A DNA stretch of 8,061 bases. Origin: an uncultured Ruminococcus sp. GTDB lineage: Bacteria > Bacillota > Clostridia > Oscillospirales > Ruminococcaceae. The notes below the pieces were generated by a model that did not search any database, was not told the DNA's origin, and was given only the letters and a program-made list of their open reading frames with translations. The stretch lies in the NCBI GenBank assembly GCA_947174085.1, contig CAMWHN010000088.1:1-8061 (forward strand), read 5' to 3'. A program made the translations under genes and the position numbers. Positions 1-5,903 of the stretch are shown piece after piece; position 1 is the stretch's first letter, and each line of letters starts with the position of its first letter.

Positions 1-90
1 AAGACAATAAATTAAATATAGCAGACCAGCAGAAATAATATTATTATAATATAATCTAAAATAAATTACAAGTCTATCATTCAGAAAAGT

Positions 91-107
91 AAAATTATTA
101 TAATTTT
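91..107. promoter_or_regulatory. 17-bp perfect palindrome upstream of the pspA promoter
   Basis: The arms AAAATTAT (91-98) and ATAATTTT (100-107) are perfect reverse complements around one central T. The element ends two bases before the -35 box. It could be an operator for an unknown regulator, or simply an AT-rich UP element that contacts the RNA polymerase alpha subunit. The surrounding DNA is very AT-rich, so chance is a real possibility. What is seen is the symmetry and position; the role is inferred. Confidence 0.35.
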
Positions 108-109
108 GC

Positions 110-138
110 TTGACATCTGTGGTATTTTGTGGTATGAT
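110..138 (+). promoter_or_regulatory. Sigma-A-type extended -10 promoter of pspA
   Basis: TTGACA at 110-115 is a perfect -35 hexamer. TATGAT at 133-138 is a -10 hexamer one base from consensus. The spacer is exactly 17 bp, and TGG at 130-132 supplies an extended -10 (TGn). Transcription should begin near 145, leaving a leader of about 35 nt before the pspA start. This is the only convincing promoter in the window, and it may drive pspA, the YbjN-like gene and perhaps fhs. An 8-bp direct repeat, TGTGGTAT, occupies 118-125 and 128-135 inside the spacer and -10 region. Confidence 0.85.
118..135 (+). repeat. Direct repeat TGTGGTAT x2, one helical turn apart, within the pspA promoter
   Basis: The octamer TGTGGTAT occurs at 118-125 and 128-135, a 10-bp start-to-start spacing. 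The second copy includes the TGn and the first three bases of the -10 box. Tandem sites on the same DNA face that overlap a promoter are a usual layout for a repressor operator. The duplication could also be a by-product of the extended -10 sequence. No regulator gene is visible in the window. Confidence 0.35.
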
Positions 139-166
139 TAAATTAGATTTTAAATATGATATAAAC

Positions 167-172
167 GGAGGG
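167..172 (+). promoter_or_regulatory. Ribosome binding site of pspA (GGAGGG)
   Basis: GGAGGG lies 8 nt before the ATG at 181, which is optimal. It supports this ATG as the true start of the PspA-family gene. Confidence 0.85.
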
Positions 173-180
173 ATAGTGCT

Positions 181-939
181 ATGGGCATTTTTTCAAGAAT
201 GAGTGATATTTTTAAATCTAATGTAAATGAACTGATTGACCGTGCAGAAAATCCTGAAAAAATGGTAAAACAGATTATTTTGGATATGCAAAAAGAACTT
301 ACCAAATCTGTACAAGCGTTAGGAAAAGCTGTTGCTAGTGAACGGATTGCGGAAAAGCAATTTAATGAATCGGTTCGCAAGTCTGCTGATTGGGAAGCCA
401 AAGCCAAAGCCGCACTTGCAACAGGAAATATTGATTTAGCAAAAAGGGCATTAGCACAGAAAGTAAAAGCAGATGAAGAAGTAGCGACTTATAAAGAAAT
501 GTATGAAACAATTTCTAATCAAACAGAGGCTATTAGAACACAAGTAGAAACGCTTAAAGCAAAGCTTGCAGAAGCCAAGAGCCGTCAAGCAATGTTAATT
601 GCACGTTCCCAAATGGCAGAAACAAAGAAAAATCTTGCAAAGTCTATCAGTAGTGTAGATACAGCTAGTTCTTATGAGAAATTTAATCGCATGGAAGAAA
701 AAATTATGCAGAAAGAAGCAGAGGCGGACGCTTTTGCAGAAATGGCAGGTGTTGCTGTTTCAAAAGAATCTGAATTGTTTGAACAGCTCCAGACAGATGC
801 AAAAGTTGATACAGAATTACAGCGGTTAATGGCAGAAATGGGACAGCTTAAAACAGAAAAAGGTGAGCCAACTCTTGAAGAATTAATTGCCGATGCGGAA
901 GCCGCCGCAGAAGCTGCGGTTGCAGAATCGATTGAATAA
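181..939 (+). CDS. pspA: PspA/IM30 family phage-shock / envelope-stress protein
   Basis: This is a 252-residue member of the PspA/IM30 (Vipp1) family, ESCRT-III-like proteins that bind and stabilise the inner face of the cytoplasmic membrane under envelope stress. The N-terminus is diagnostic: MGIFSRMSDIF begins an amphipathic membrane-binding helix, followed by the conserved NPEKMVKQII region (residues 25-34). Residues about 30-220 are continuous charged coiled-coil helix with many Ala, Glu, Lys and Gln and no transmembrane segment. The C-terminus (about 228-252) is an acidic Ala/Glu tail. Length fits the family (about 220-250). The ATG has a strong SD and a strong promoter. No pspB, pspC, pspF or liaRS genes are nearby, so its regulation must differ from the enterobacterial system. 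The next gene is YbjN-like and probably co-transcribed. The family call is firm; the physiological trigger is unknown. Confidence 0.93.
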   Translation: MGIFSRMSDIFKSNVNELIDRAENPEKMVKQIILDMQKELTKSVQALGKAVASERIAEKQFNESVRKSADWEAKAKAALATGNIDLAKRALAQKVKADEEVATYKEMYETISNQTEAIRTQVETLKAKLAEAKSRQAMLIARSQMAETKKNLAKSISSVDTASSYEKFNRMEEKIMQKEAEADAFAEMAGVAVSKESELFEQLQTDAKVDTELQRLMAEMGQLKTEKGEPTLEELIADAEAAAEAAVAESIE

Positions 940-951
940 TATCTAACTGCG

Positions 952-979
952 CCCTTTTCCTGCAATGTTAGGGAAAGGG
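952..979 (+). terminator. Intergenic hairpin after pspA (possible attenuator or RNA-processing stem)
   Basis: CCCTTTTCC (952-960) pairs with GGGAAAGGG (971-979) in a 9-bp stem with one G-U pair and a 10-nt loop. It sits 12 nt after the pspA stop and ends 31 nt before the next start. The T-run expected of an intrinsic terminator is absent; the following bases are TATGCTTGTTG. Partial termination or mRNA stabilisation of the pspA transcript is more likely than a full stop. A second short stem, CCGCAG/CTGCGG at 905-919, lies inside the pspA 3' end. Confidence 0.4.
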
Positions 980-997
980 TATGCTTGTTGAAAAATA

Positions 998-1005
998 GAG
1001 GTGAT
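998..1005 (+). promoter_or_regulatory. Shine-Dalgarno sequence that decides the ATT start at 1011
   Basis: GAGGTGAT matches eight consecutive bases complementary to the 3' end of 16S rRNA. Its AGG core ends at 1001, nine bases before ATT at 1011, an ideal distance. The ATG at 1004-1006 overlaps the SD itself, is far too close to use it, and opens a frame that stops after seven codons. The SD is therefore the main evidence that translation starts at 1011 in the frame of the YbjN-like protein. Confidence 0.6.
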
Positions 1006-1010
1006 GAGCG

Positions 1011-1472
1011 ATTCCAAAATTTCATAAAGTTTCAGATATTATCCGAAATTATTTCAAAAAACAGTGTTGGAACTTTGAAGAAGAAAAAAATGTTTTTCAT
1101 AGCAATGTTGCATTAGATGGTCGTACAGATGGTGCTTTATTACAGCTTGGAATAAATGAAAATTCTTTTTATTTGTTATCTATTCCAGATTTTCAAATAC
1201 CAGCAATATCTATTGCACCTGTTCAGGAATACATTGCTATCATGAATTTCTATCTGGGTGTTGGGTGTTTTTATTTTGATAAAGAAGACAATATGTTAGT
1301 ATTTCGAGTAGATACGATTCTTGCTAACCAGATTCCGAGTCTTGAACAGGTAGAATATATGTTTGAGTATTCTATTGACATGATAGAAAATGCGACAGAG
1401 GCAGTACTGGATTTGATAGATGGAAAATTAACACCAGAACAGGCTGTTACACAGACTCTGAAAGAGTCTTAA
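1011..1472 (+). CDS. YbjN-like (type III secretion chaperone-like fold) protein, apparent ATT start
   Basis: The open frame runs from 1008 to the stop at 1470-1472 with no ATG or GTG near its 5' end; its first standard start is TTG at 1173, which would remove a third of the protein and has no SD. Starting at ATT 1011 gives 153 residues, beginning (initiator shown as Met) MPKFHKVSDIIRNYFKK. The pattern resembles YbjN-family proteins: an N-terminal helix (about 3-17), beta strands, a central helix around AIMNFYLGVGCFYFDKEDN, a strand pair and a long C-terminal helix ending in LTPEQAV. YbjN-family proteins are small cytosolic proteins of poorly known function, some linked to stress or acting as chaperone-like adaptors. 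It follows pspA closely and fhs starts 33 bp downstream, so a role tied to PspA is plausible but inferred. A one-base sequencing error or a frameshifted ATG start (1004) are alternatives to the ATT start. Confidence 0.65.
   Translation: MPKFHKVSDIIRNYFKKQCWNFEEEKNVFHSNVALDGRTDGALLQLGINENSFYLLSIPDFQIPAISIAPVQEYIAIMNFYLGVGCFYFDKEDNMLVFRVDTILANQIPSLEQVEYMFEYSIDMIENATEAVLDLIDGKLTPEQAVTQTLKES
1453..1469 (+). other. Short hairpin at the end of the YbjN-like gene
   Basis: AGACTCT (1453-1459) and AGAGTCT (1463-1469) form a 7-bp perfect stem with a GAA loop immediately before the TAA stop. No T-run follows; AT-rich sequence and the fhs ribosome binding site come next. It may slow RNases or modulate read-through into fhs, but it is not a convincing terminator. 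Confidence 0.3.
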
Positions 1473-1505
1473 TATAAATTAATTAAAAAATTAGGAGGTT
1501 TTTTT

Positions 1506-3176
1506 ATGCTATCTGATATTGAAATTGCACAAAGTGCAGAAATGAAACCAATTGCGGAGATTGCAAATCATTTAGGTATTACGAATGAAGAACTTGAACC
1601 TTATGGACATTATAAGGCAAAAGTTACAGAATCGTTGTTTGAAAGAACAGCAAGTTTGCCAGATGGTAAGTTGATTTTAGTGACAGCGATTAATCCAACG
1701 CCGGCAGGTGAGGGCAAAACAACTGTCAGTGTTGGCTTAGGACAGGCTATGGCGAAAATTGGAAAAAAAGCTGTACTTGCACTTCGTGAGCCGTCATTAG
1801 GTCCTGTATTTGGTATCAAAGGCGGAGCTGCCGGCGGCGGTTATGCACAAGTTGTTCCTATGGAAGATATTAATTTGCATTTCACAGGGGATATTCATGC
1901 TATGACTGCTGCAAATAATTTGCTCTGTGCATTATTAGATAATCATATTCAGCAGGGCAATGCATTAAGAATTGACACCAGAAGAATTTTATTCAAGCGT
2001 TGCATGGATATGAATGACAGAGCTTTGAGAAATATTGTTGTTGGTATGGGTGGACGTGTCAACGGTGTGCCTCGTGAAGATAGTTTCCAAATTACTGTTG
2101 CATCAGAAGTTATGGCTATTTTATGCCTTGCATCTGATTTGGAAGATTTGAAAAAACGTCTTGGTAATATTTTAGTTGCATATAATTTAGACGGTGAACC
2201 AGTTTATGCAAAAGATTTACAAGCACAGGGCGCAATGACAGCTTTATTAAAAGACGCATTAAAGCCGAATCTAGTGCAAACACTGGAGCATACACCAGTT
2301 TTCATTCATGGTGGTCCTTTTGCCAATATTGCACATGGCTGTAATTCTGTCAGAGCAACAAAATTAGCTTTGAAATTAGGCGATTATTGTGTGACAGAAG
2401 CCGGATTTGGTTCAGATTTAGGTGCTGAAAAATTCTTTGATATTAAATGCCGTTATGCAGGATTAAAGCCGTCCTGTGTCGTATTAGTTGCAACTGTGAG
2501 AGCTTTAAAATATAACGGCGGTGTTCCAAAAACAGAATTAACAACACCAAATTTAAAAGCTTTACAGAAAGGTATTATTAATCTTGGTACGCATATTGAA
2601 AATATGCAGAAATATCATGTGCCTGTTGTAGTGGCATTAAATAAATTTTATACAGACAGTGACGAAGAATTAGCATTTATTGCAGAATATTGCAAAAAAC
2701 TCGGTGTAGAAACGTCTTTGTGTGAAGTTTTTGCCAAAGGCGGAGAGGGTGGCACTGACCTTGCTGAAAAAGTTTGCAGAATGATTGATACACAGGAATC
2801 AAAATTTGAAACACTGTACAGCACAGAGCTTTCTATTACAGAAAAAGTTGAAAAAATTGCAACGGAAATTTATCGTGCGGATAGTGTAAAATTCTTACCA
2901 AAAGCATTGAAAGCTTTACAGGAATTTGAAAAATTAGGCTATGGCAATTTACCTGTTTGTATTGCGAAAACACAGTATTCTCTTTCTGATAATCCGCAGT
3001 TATTAGGCAAACCAGAGAATTTCAGCATTACTGTTAGTGATGTAAGATTATCTGCCGGAGCTGGTTTTGTTGTGGTTCTGACTGGTGATATTATGACGAT
3101 GCCCGGATTGCCGAAAAATCCTGCTGCATTTAAAATTGACTGTGATAATAACGGCAATATTAGTGGCTTATTTTAA
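1506..3176 (+). CDS. fhs: Formate--tetrahydrofolate ligase (formyltetrahydrofolate synthetase)
   Basis: This cytosolic enzyme joins formate to tetrahydrofolate using ATP, giving 10-formyl-THF for purine and formyl-Met-tRNA synthesis, and in acetogens for the methyl branch of the Wood-Ljungdahl pathway. The product is 556 residues, the usual family length. The family's ATP-binding P-loop TPAGEGKTT lies at residues 65-73, followed by REPSLGPVFGIKGGAAGGG (about 94-112), the conserved FTGDIHAMTAANNLL block and the C-terminal TMPGLPKNPAA signature. AGGAGG at 1493-1498 is 7 nt before the ATG. No other folate-pathway or acetogenesis genes (folD, fchA, metF, acs) are present, so general one-carbon supply is the safer reading. 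The stop is 7 bp before tsaE, suggesting one transcript. Isoleucine codons are almost all ATT, as in a core gene. Confidence 0.97.
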   Translation: MLSDIEIAQSAEMKPIAEIANHLGITNEELEPYGHYKAKVTESLFERTASLPDGKLILVTAINPTPAGEGKTTVSVGLGQAMAKIGKKAVLALREPSLGPVFGIKGGAAGGGYAQVVPMEDINLHFTGDIHAMTAANNLLCALLDNHIQQGNALRIDTRRILFKRCMDMNDRALRNIVVGMGGRVNGVPREDSFQITVASEVMAILCLASDLEDLKKRLGNILVAYNLDGEPVYAKDLQAQGAMTALLKDALKPNLVQTLEHTPVFIHGGPFANIAHGCNSVRATKLALKLGDYCVTEAGFGSDLGAEKFFDIKCRYAGLKPSCVVLVATVRALKYNGGVPKTELTTPNLKALQKGIINLGTHIENMQKYHVPVVVALNKFYTDSDEELAFIAEYCKKLGVETSLCEVFAKGGEGGTDLAEKVCRMIDTQESKFETLYSTELSITEKVEKIATEIYRADSVKFLPKALKALQEFEKLGYGNLPVCIAKTQYSLSDNPQLLGKPENFSITVSDVRLSAGAGFVVVLTGDIMTMPGLPKNPAAFKIDCDNNGNISGLF

Positions 3177-3183
3177 TTAAATT

Positions 3184-3648
3184 ATGAAAAGAGAATTTAT
3201 TACCAATTCACCAGAAGAAACGATTGCATTTGCGGAATGTCTCGGAAAATTACTTCATGCAGGTGATATCATTGCCTATCGTGGAGACTTAGGCGCAGGA
3301 AAAACGACTTTTACAAGAGGCTTAGCTTTAGGACTAGGCTTACAAGATTTAGTGACTTCTCCAACATTTATGTTAGTACATGTGTATGGCAATCCGCCTT
3401 TGCAATTATGTCATTTTGATATGTACCGGATTGAAAATACGGAAGAACTGGAAACAACAGGCTTTTATGATTATCTGCCCGAAGAAAGTATTTTTGCAAT
3501 TGAATGGTCTGAAAATATTGAAACTGCATTGCCTGATAATACAATCTGGTTGACACTGGAAATATTAGGCGAAGAACAAAGGCGCATTATTTTAGAATTA
3601 AAATCAGAAGCAAAAGGAAGTGAACGTTTTGCGAATTTTAGGGCTTGA
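3184..3648 (+). CDS. tsaE: tRNA threonylcarbamoyladenosine biosynthesis ATPase TsaE
   Basis: TsaE is the small P-loop ATPase that works with TsaB and TsaD to transfer the threonylcarbamoyl group to A37 of ANN-decoding tRNAs (t6A). The 154-residue product matches family length. Walker A GDLGAGKT is at residues 34-41; SPTFMLVHVY at 59-68 and HFDMYR at 77-82 are the conserved switch and Walker-B-like regions; IEWSENI at 106-112 is the typical late motif. There is no SD before the ATG, only TTAAATT after the fhs stop, so translation probably depends on ribosomes finishing fhs. The 3' end overlaps tsaB. Function is well supported; the start is supported by the family N-terminus. Confidence 0.95.
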   Translation: MKREFITNSPEETIAFAECLGKLLHAGDIIAYRGDLGAGKTTFTRGLALGLGLQDLVTSPTFMLVHVYGNPPLQLCHFDMYRIENTEELETTGFYDYLPEESIFAIEWSENIETALPDNTIWLTLEILGEEQRRIILELKSEAKGSERFANFRA

Positions 3649-4327
3649 TACGTCCGGAAAAATGGCATCTGTTGCCATTCTGGACACAGAAAAACAGCTC
3701 CTGCTTGGTGAGCATACGGTTTATACAAGCAGAACACATTCACAAGTGATTATGCCTATGTGTAAAGCTTTATTATCAGAATGTAATTTAACAATACAAG
3801 ATATTAATTGCTTTGCTGTTGCCGTAGGACCGGGGTCTTATACTGGTTTAAGAATTGGCATTTCTGCTGTGCAAGGAATGGCTATGGTAAATCATACGGC
3901 ATGTGTTGGCGTTTCAACATTGGCAGGATTGGCTTCCAGAATTGGCAACGGAACTGTACTTGCAATTATGCATGCAAGAGAAGATTTATTTTATTATGGA
4001 ATTTATTGCTATGATTATAATAATAATCTTACAAAAATGCCTATGGGCGAATTAGCAAGCGTTTCTGAAATTATACAAGTAATTACAAATATGACTGGGC
4101 AATTAATTATTACTGGTGACGGAGCTGAAAAATTTCTGCAACAATTAGAACTCATTGCAAAATTGCCATATAATTTACAAATCATTCTTGCACCAGTCGT
4201 ATTAAGATTACAGTCTGCTGTGGGAGTTTGCCTATGTGCGACACATGCAGAACTTGGCACTGCTTCAGATTTGACGGCAAGTTACTTACAAGCTGTGCAG
4301 ATTCAAAAGAAAAAAACAGATAGATGA
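3629..4327 (+). CDS. tsaB: tRNA threonylcarbamoyladenosine biosynthesis protein TsaB
   Basis: TsaB is the ASKHA-fold partner that dimerises with TsaD and supports t6A37 formation. Signature AVGPGSYTGLRIG is present, with an N-terminal LGLDTSG phosphate-binding-like strand and a THSQVIMP motif. I place the start at TTG 3629, giving 232 residues and the usual family opening MRILGLDTSG. AAGGAAG at 3614-3620 lies 8 nt upstream as SD. The in-frame GTG at 3620 would add three residues, but it overlaps that SD. The gene overlaps tsaE by 20 bp and its stop overlaps the next gene, so translation is coupled at both ends. In many Firmicutes rimI and tsaD follow; here they do not. Confidence 0.93.
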   Translation: MRILGLDTSGKMASVAILDTEKQLLLGEHTVYTSRTHSQVIMPMCKALLSECNLTIQDINCFAVAVGPGSYTGLRIGISAVQGMAMVNHTACVGVSTLAGLASRIGNGTVLAIMHAREDLFYYGIYCYDYNNNLTKMPMGELASVSEIIQVITNMTGQLIITGDGAEKFLQQLELIAKLPYNLQIILAPVVLRLQSAVGVCLCATHAELGTASDLTASYLQAVQIQKKKTDR

Positions 4328-4773
4328 TAAAAAAATACAAGTTGAGTTTTGAGGCTTGCGGATTACTGCTATTCTTAATTGTTATGTTACCTAATTTTAT
4401 TTGGTTTTCTGTTCCTGCACCAAATGATATATTAAGGGAAAATTCAATTACAGAAATGATTGATACAGTAGCTTCTATATGTCAAGTATTAATGATTATT
4501 GCTTTATGTATTTTTAGAAACACAGAAAGTAAAAAATTATGCATAACCCCTTTTATTATTATTGTGGCAGGTTGTTATTTATTGTATCTTGCAAGCTGGA
4601 TAGTTTATTATGTTGGCATAGTAAATGTGATTGTTATTTTAGGATTGACTATTCCACCATGTTTGGTATTTTTGTTTTTTGCTATTGATAGAAGGAATGG
4701 AATAGCAATTATTCCAATTTCAGTTTTTACAATTTGTCATCTGATATATGGGATGGTCAATTTCATAATTTGA
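4324..4773 (+). CDS. Small multi-pass membrane protein of unknown function
   Basis: This 149-residue hydrophobic protein has about five predicted membrane helices, at roughly 10-30, 45-65, 72-95, 99-121 and 126-147, with a short basic N-terminus (MIKKYK). Proline-containing stretches MLPNFIWF (21-28) and PAPND (31-35) lie at the end of helix 1. A basic loop, DRRNG, separates helices 4 and 5. I recall similar proteins as uncharacterised membrane proteins in Firmicutes, but I cannot name a function. The ATG overlaps the tsaB stop (ATGA, 4324-4327), indicating coupled translation. Nothing in it resembles a t6A enzyme, so the link to tsaEB is probably only positional. No terminator is visible after it. 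Confidence 0.85.
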   Translation: MIKKYKLSFEACGLLLFLIVMLPNFIWFSVPAPNDILRENSITEMIDTVASICQVLMIIALCIFRNTESKKLCITPFIIIVAGCYLLYLASWIVYYVGIVNVIVILGLTIPPCLVFLFFAIDRRNGIAIIPISVFTICHLIYGMVNFII

Positions 4774-4948
4774 AAAAATCCAATTAATAGAGATAATGTT
4801 ATATTAGCTGATTGTGATTTTGTAATTTTTGTTAATGATAAGAAAGTATGTAAATATGCATGTATTACAATAATTTGAGTTTTAGGAATTATAAAATGCT
4901 GTATGCAAAATATTATGTTTGACTATCAAGATATAAGCAGGTGCTAAA
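4774..4948. other. AT-rich intergenic region separating the tsaEB block from the YbjN-like paralogues
   Basis: These 175 bases hold no open frame worth calling and no GC-rich hairpin. Possible weak promoter pieces exist (TTACAA at 4865-4870, TATAAA at 4890-4895, 19 bp apart), but spacing and match are poor. An imperfect inverted pair TGTAA (4849-4853) / TTACA (4865-4869) flanks an ATGCAT palindrome. It is the longest gap between genes inside the window, and a new transcription unit probably begins here, though no clear promoter can be assigned. Confidence 0.4.
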
Positions 4949-5377
4949 ATGGATTATAAAAAAGTAATTAAATTGATAGAAGAAAAATTGACAGAAATGA
5001 ATTTTGATGATTTTACAGTTGAAATAGATGATGCTAATAATAGTTTATTTATGATTCCAGTGCATATTGATAATATTTCAGAACCAGATTTTGATATGGG
5101 TGTTCTTATTTCTGAAAATGGCAGTATATTTTTTGAATGTCAGCTTGCAAGCGAAGTACAAAAATCAAAGCGTATTGCTATGCTTGAAATGCTGAATCAT
5201 TTAAATTTTAAATATCATATAAGTTTCGTACTTGATGAAAATGATGATGTATATTTAAAATATATTTGTATTACTTGTGGTGATGAAATTACAGTTTGTG
5301 AGCAGATATTTATCATACTAAATTATCTTATGAATATAATATCTATTTGTATTGATGATATTATGTGTATTATTTAA
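4949..5377 (+). CDS. YbjN-like small acidic protein, tandem paralogue A
   Basis: This 142-residue acidic cytosolic protein has no signal peptide or transmembrane helix. It opens with a charged helix (VIKLIEEKLTEM), then beta strands, then the segment KSKRIAMLEMLNHLNFKYH (about 73-91), a beta pair and a C-terminal helix ending IDDIMCII. The MLxMLNxLNxKY core followed by an acidic strand resembles YbjN / type III secretion chaperone-like proteins, but this is a pattern judgement, not a search. AGGTG at 4939-4943 gives a modest SD 5 nt before the ATG. The next gene is a clear paralogue. Several ATA isoleucine codons set it apart from the neighbouring core genes. Possible roles include an adaptor/chaperone or an immunity-type protein; neither is shown. 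Confidence 0.8.
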   Translation: MDYKKVIKLIEEKLTEMNFDDFTVEIDDANNSLFMIPVHIDNISEPDFDMGVLISENGSIFFECQLASEVQKSKRIAMLEMLNHLNFKYHISFVLDENDDVYLKYICITCGDEITVCEQIFIILNYLMNIISICIDDIMCII

Positions 5378-5432
5378 AGCGAATTAGTTTTTAGTTGTGT
5401 AGACAAAAAATAATGTCAGGAGATTGTTAAAA

Positions 5433-5855
5433 ATGAGTTATATAAAAACAATTCAAGAAAAATTGAAAGAATATGATATTAATTTCAGTGTTGAGCGAGA
5501 TAATACTAGTACTTATTTTAAAATCCCGTTTTGTAGTTATGATAATTTGCTACAAACTGAGATAGTTATTAGTGTTTCTGAAAAAAATAATATAGCTGAT
5601 GTATATTTTAGTTCTATTCTTGTTGGAATAGAAAAGTCAAAATATGTAGCAATGCTCCAGATGTTGAATTATTTAAATCAAAAATATAGATTTGTGCGAT
5701 TTTTGCTTTACAAAGATATTACTGTATTAGTAGATTATAGATTTTTCATGTTTGATGAAGACGAAAATGTAGCTTGCGAAAATTTATTTGGCACATTGTC
5801 TTTTTTTAAGACTGTCATAGATGATTGTATTGAGGATATTATGTGTATCATTTAA
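5433..5855 (+). CDS. YbjN-like small acidic protein, tandem paralogue B
   Basis: This is a 140-residue protein paralogous to the preceding gene. Both share an N-terminal helix (IKTIQEKLKEY here), the core EKSKYVAMLQMLNYLNQKY (KSKRIAMLEMLNHLNFKYH in copy A) and an almost identical tail, CIEDIMCII against CIDDIMCII. The middle and late strands differ greatly. I chose ATG 5433 because AGGAGA at 5418-5423 lies 9 nt upstream; the in-frame TTG at 5424 directly abuts that SD and cannot use it. The stop is 48 bp before rpiB, whose SD lies in the gap, so read-through into rpiB is plausible. Function unknown; YbjN-like fold inferred from residue pattern. Confidence 0.8.
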   Translation: MSYIKTIQEKLKEYDINFSVERDNTSTYFKIPFCSYDNLLQTEIVISVSEKNNIADVYFSSILVGIEKSKYVAMLQMLNYLNQKYRFVRFLLYKDITVLVDYRFFMFDEDENVACENLFGTLSFFKTVIDDCIEDIMCII

Positions 5856-5903
5856 GGCTGGAATATAAGCTTTGATTTATTAAAAAGAAAGATTGGTGAT
5901 AGT

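Noticed and set aside
3..38. Open frame ending at TAA 36-38 (tail DNKLNIADQQK) as the 3' end of an upstream gene
   Set aside because: Only eleven codons are visible, and any AT-rich DNA gives such a tail. It cannot be supported without the preceding sequence.
952..979. Rho-independent terminator for pspA
   Set aside because: The stem is good but no T-run follows, so it is listed as a hairpin of uncertain role rather than a true terminator.
1173..1472. 99-residue protein starting at TTG 1173
   Set aside because: There is no SD, and it would discard a well-formed N-terminal region that is in frame with a strong SD and ATT at 1011.
1473..1505. Tetrahydrofolate or other riboswitch before fhs
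   Set aside because: The gap of 33 bases is too short for an aptamer and contains only AT-rich sequence plus the ribosome binding site.
3620..3628. GTG start for tsaB
   Set aside because: It overlaps its own SD. TTG at 3629 has proper spacing and gives the family-typical MRILGLDTSG N-terminus.
3808..4014. 68-residue Cys/Trp-rich plus-strand frame inside tsaB
   Set aside because: It is an alternative-frame reading of the conserved tsaB core, and its composition is typical of a shadow frame.
5424..5432. TTG start for YbjN-like paralogue B
   Set aside because: It directly abuts the AGGAGA SD. ATG at 5433 is correctly spaced.
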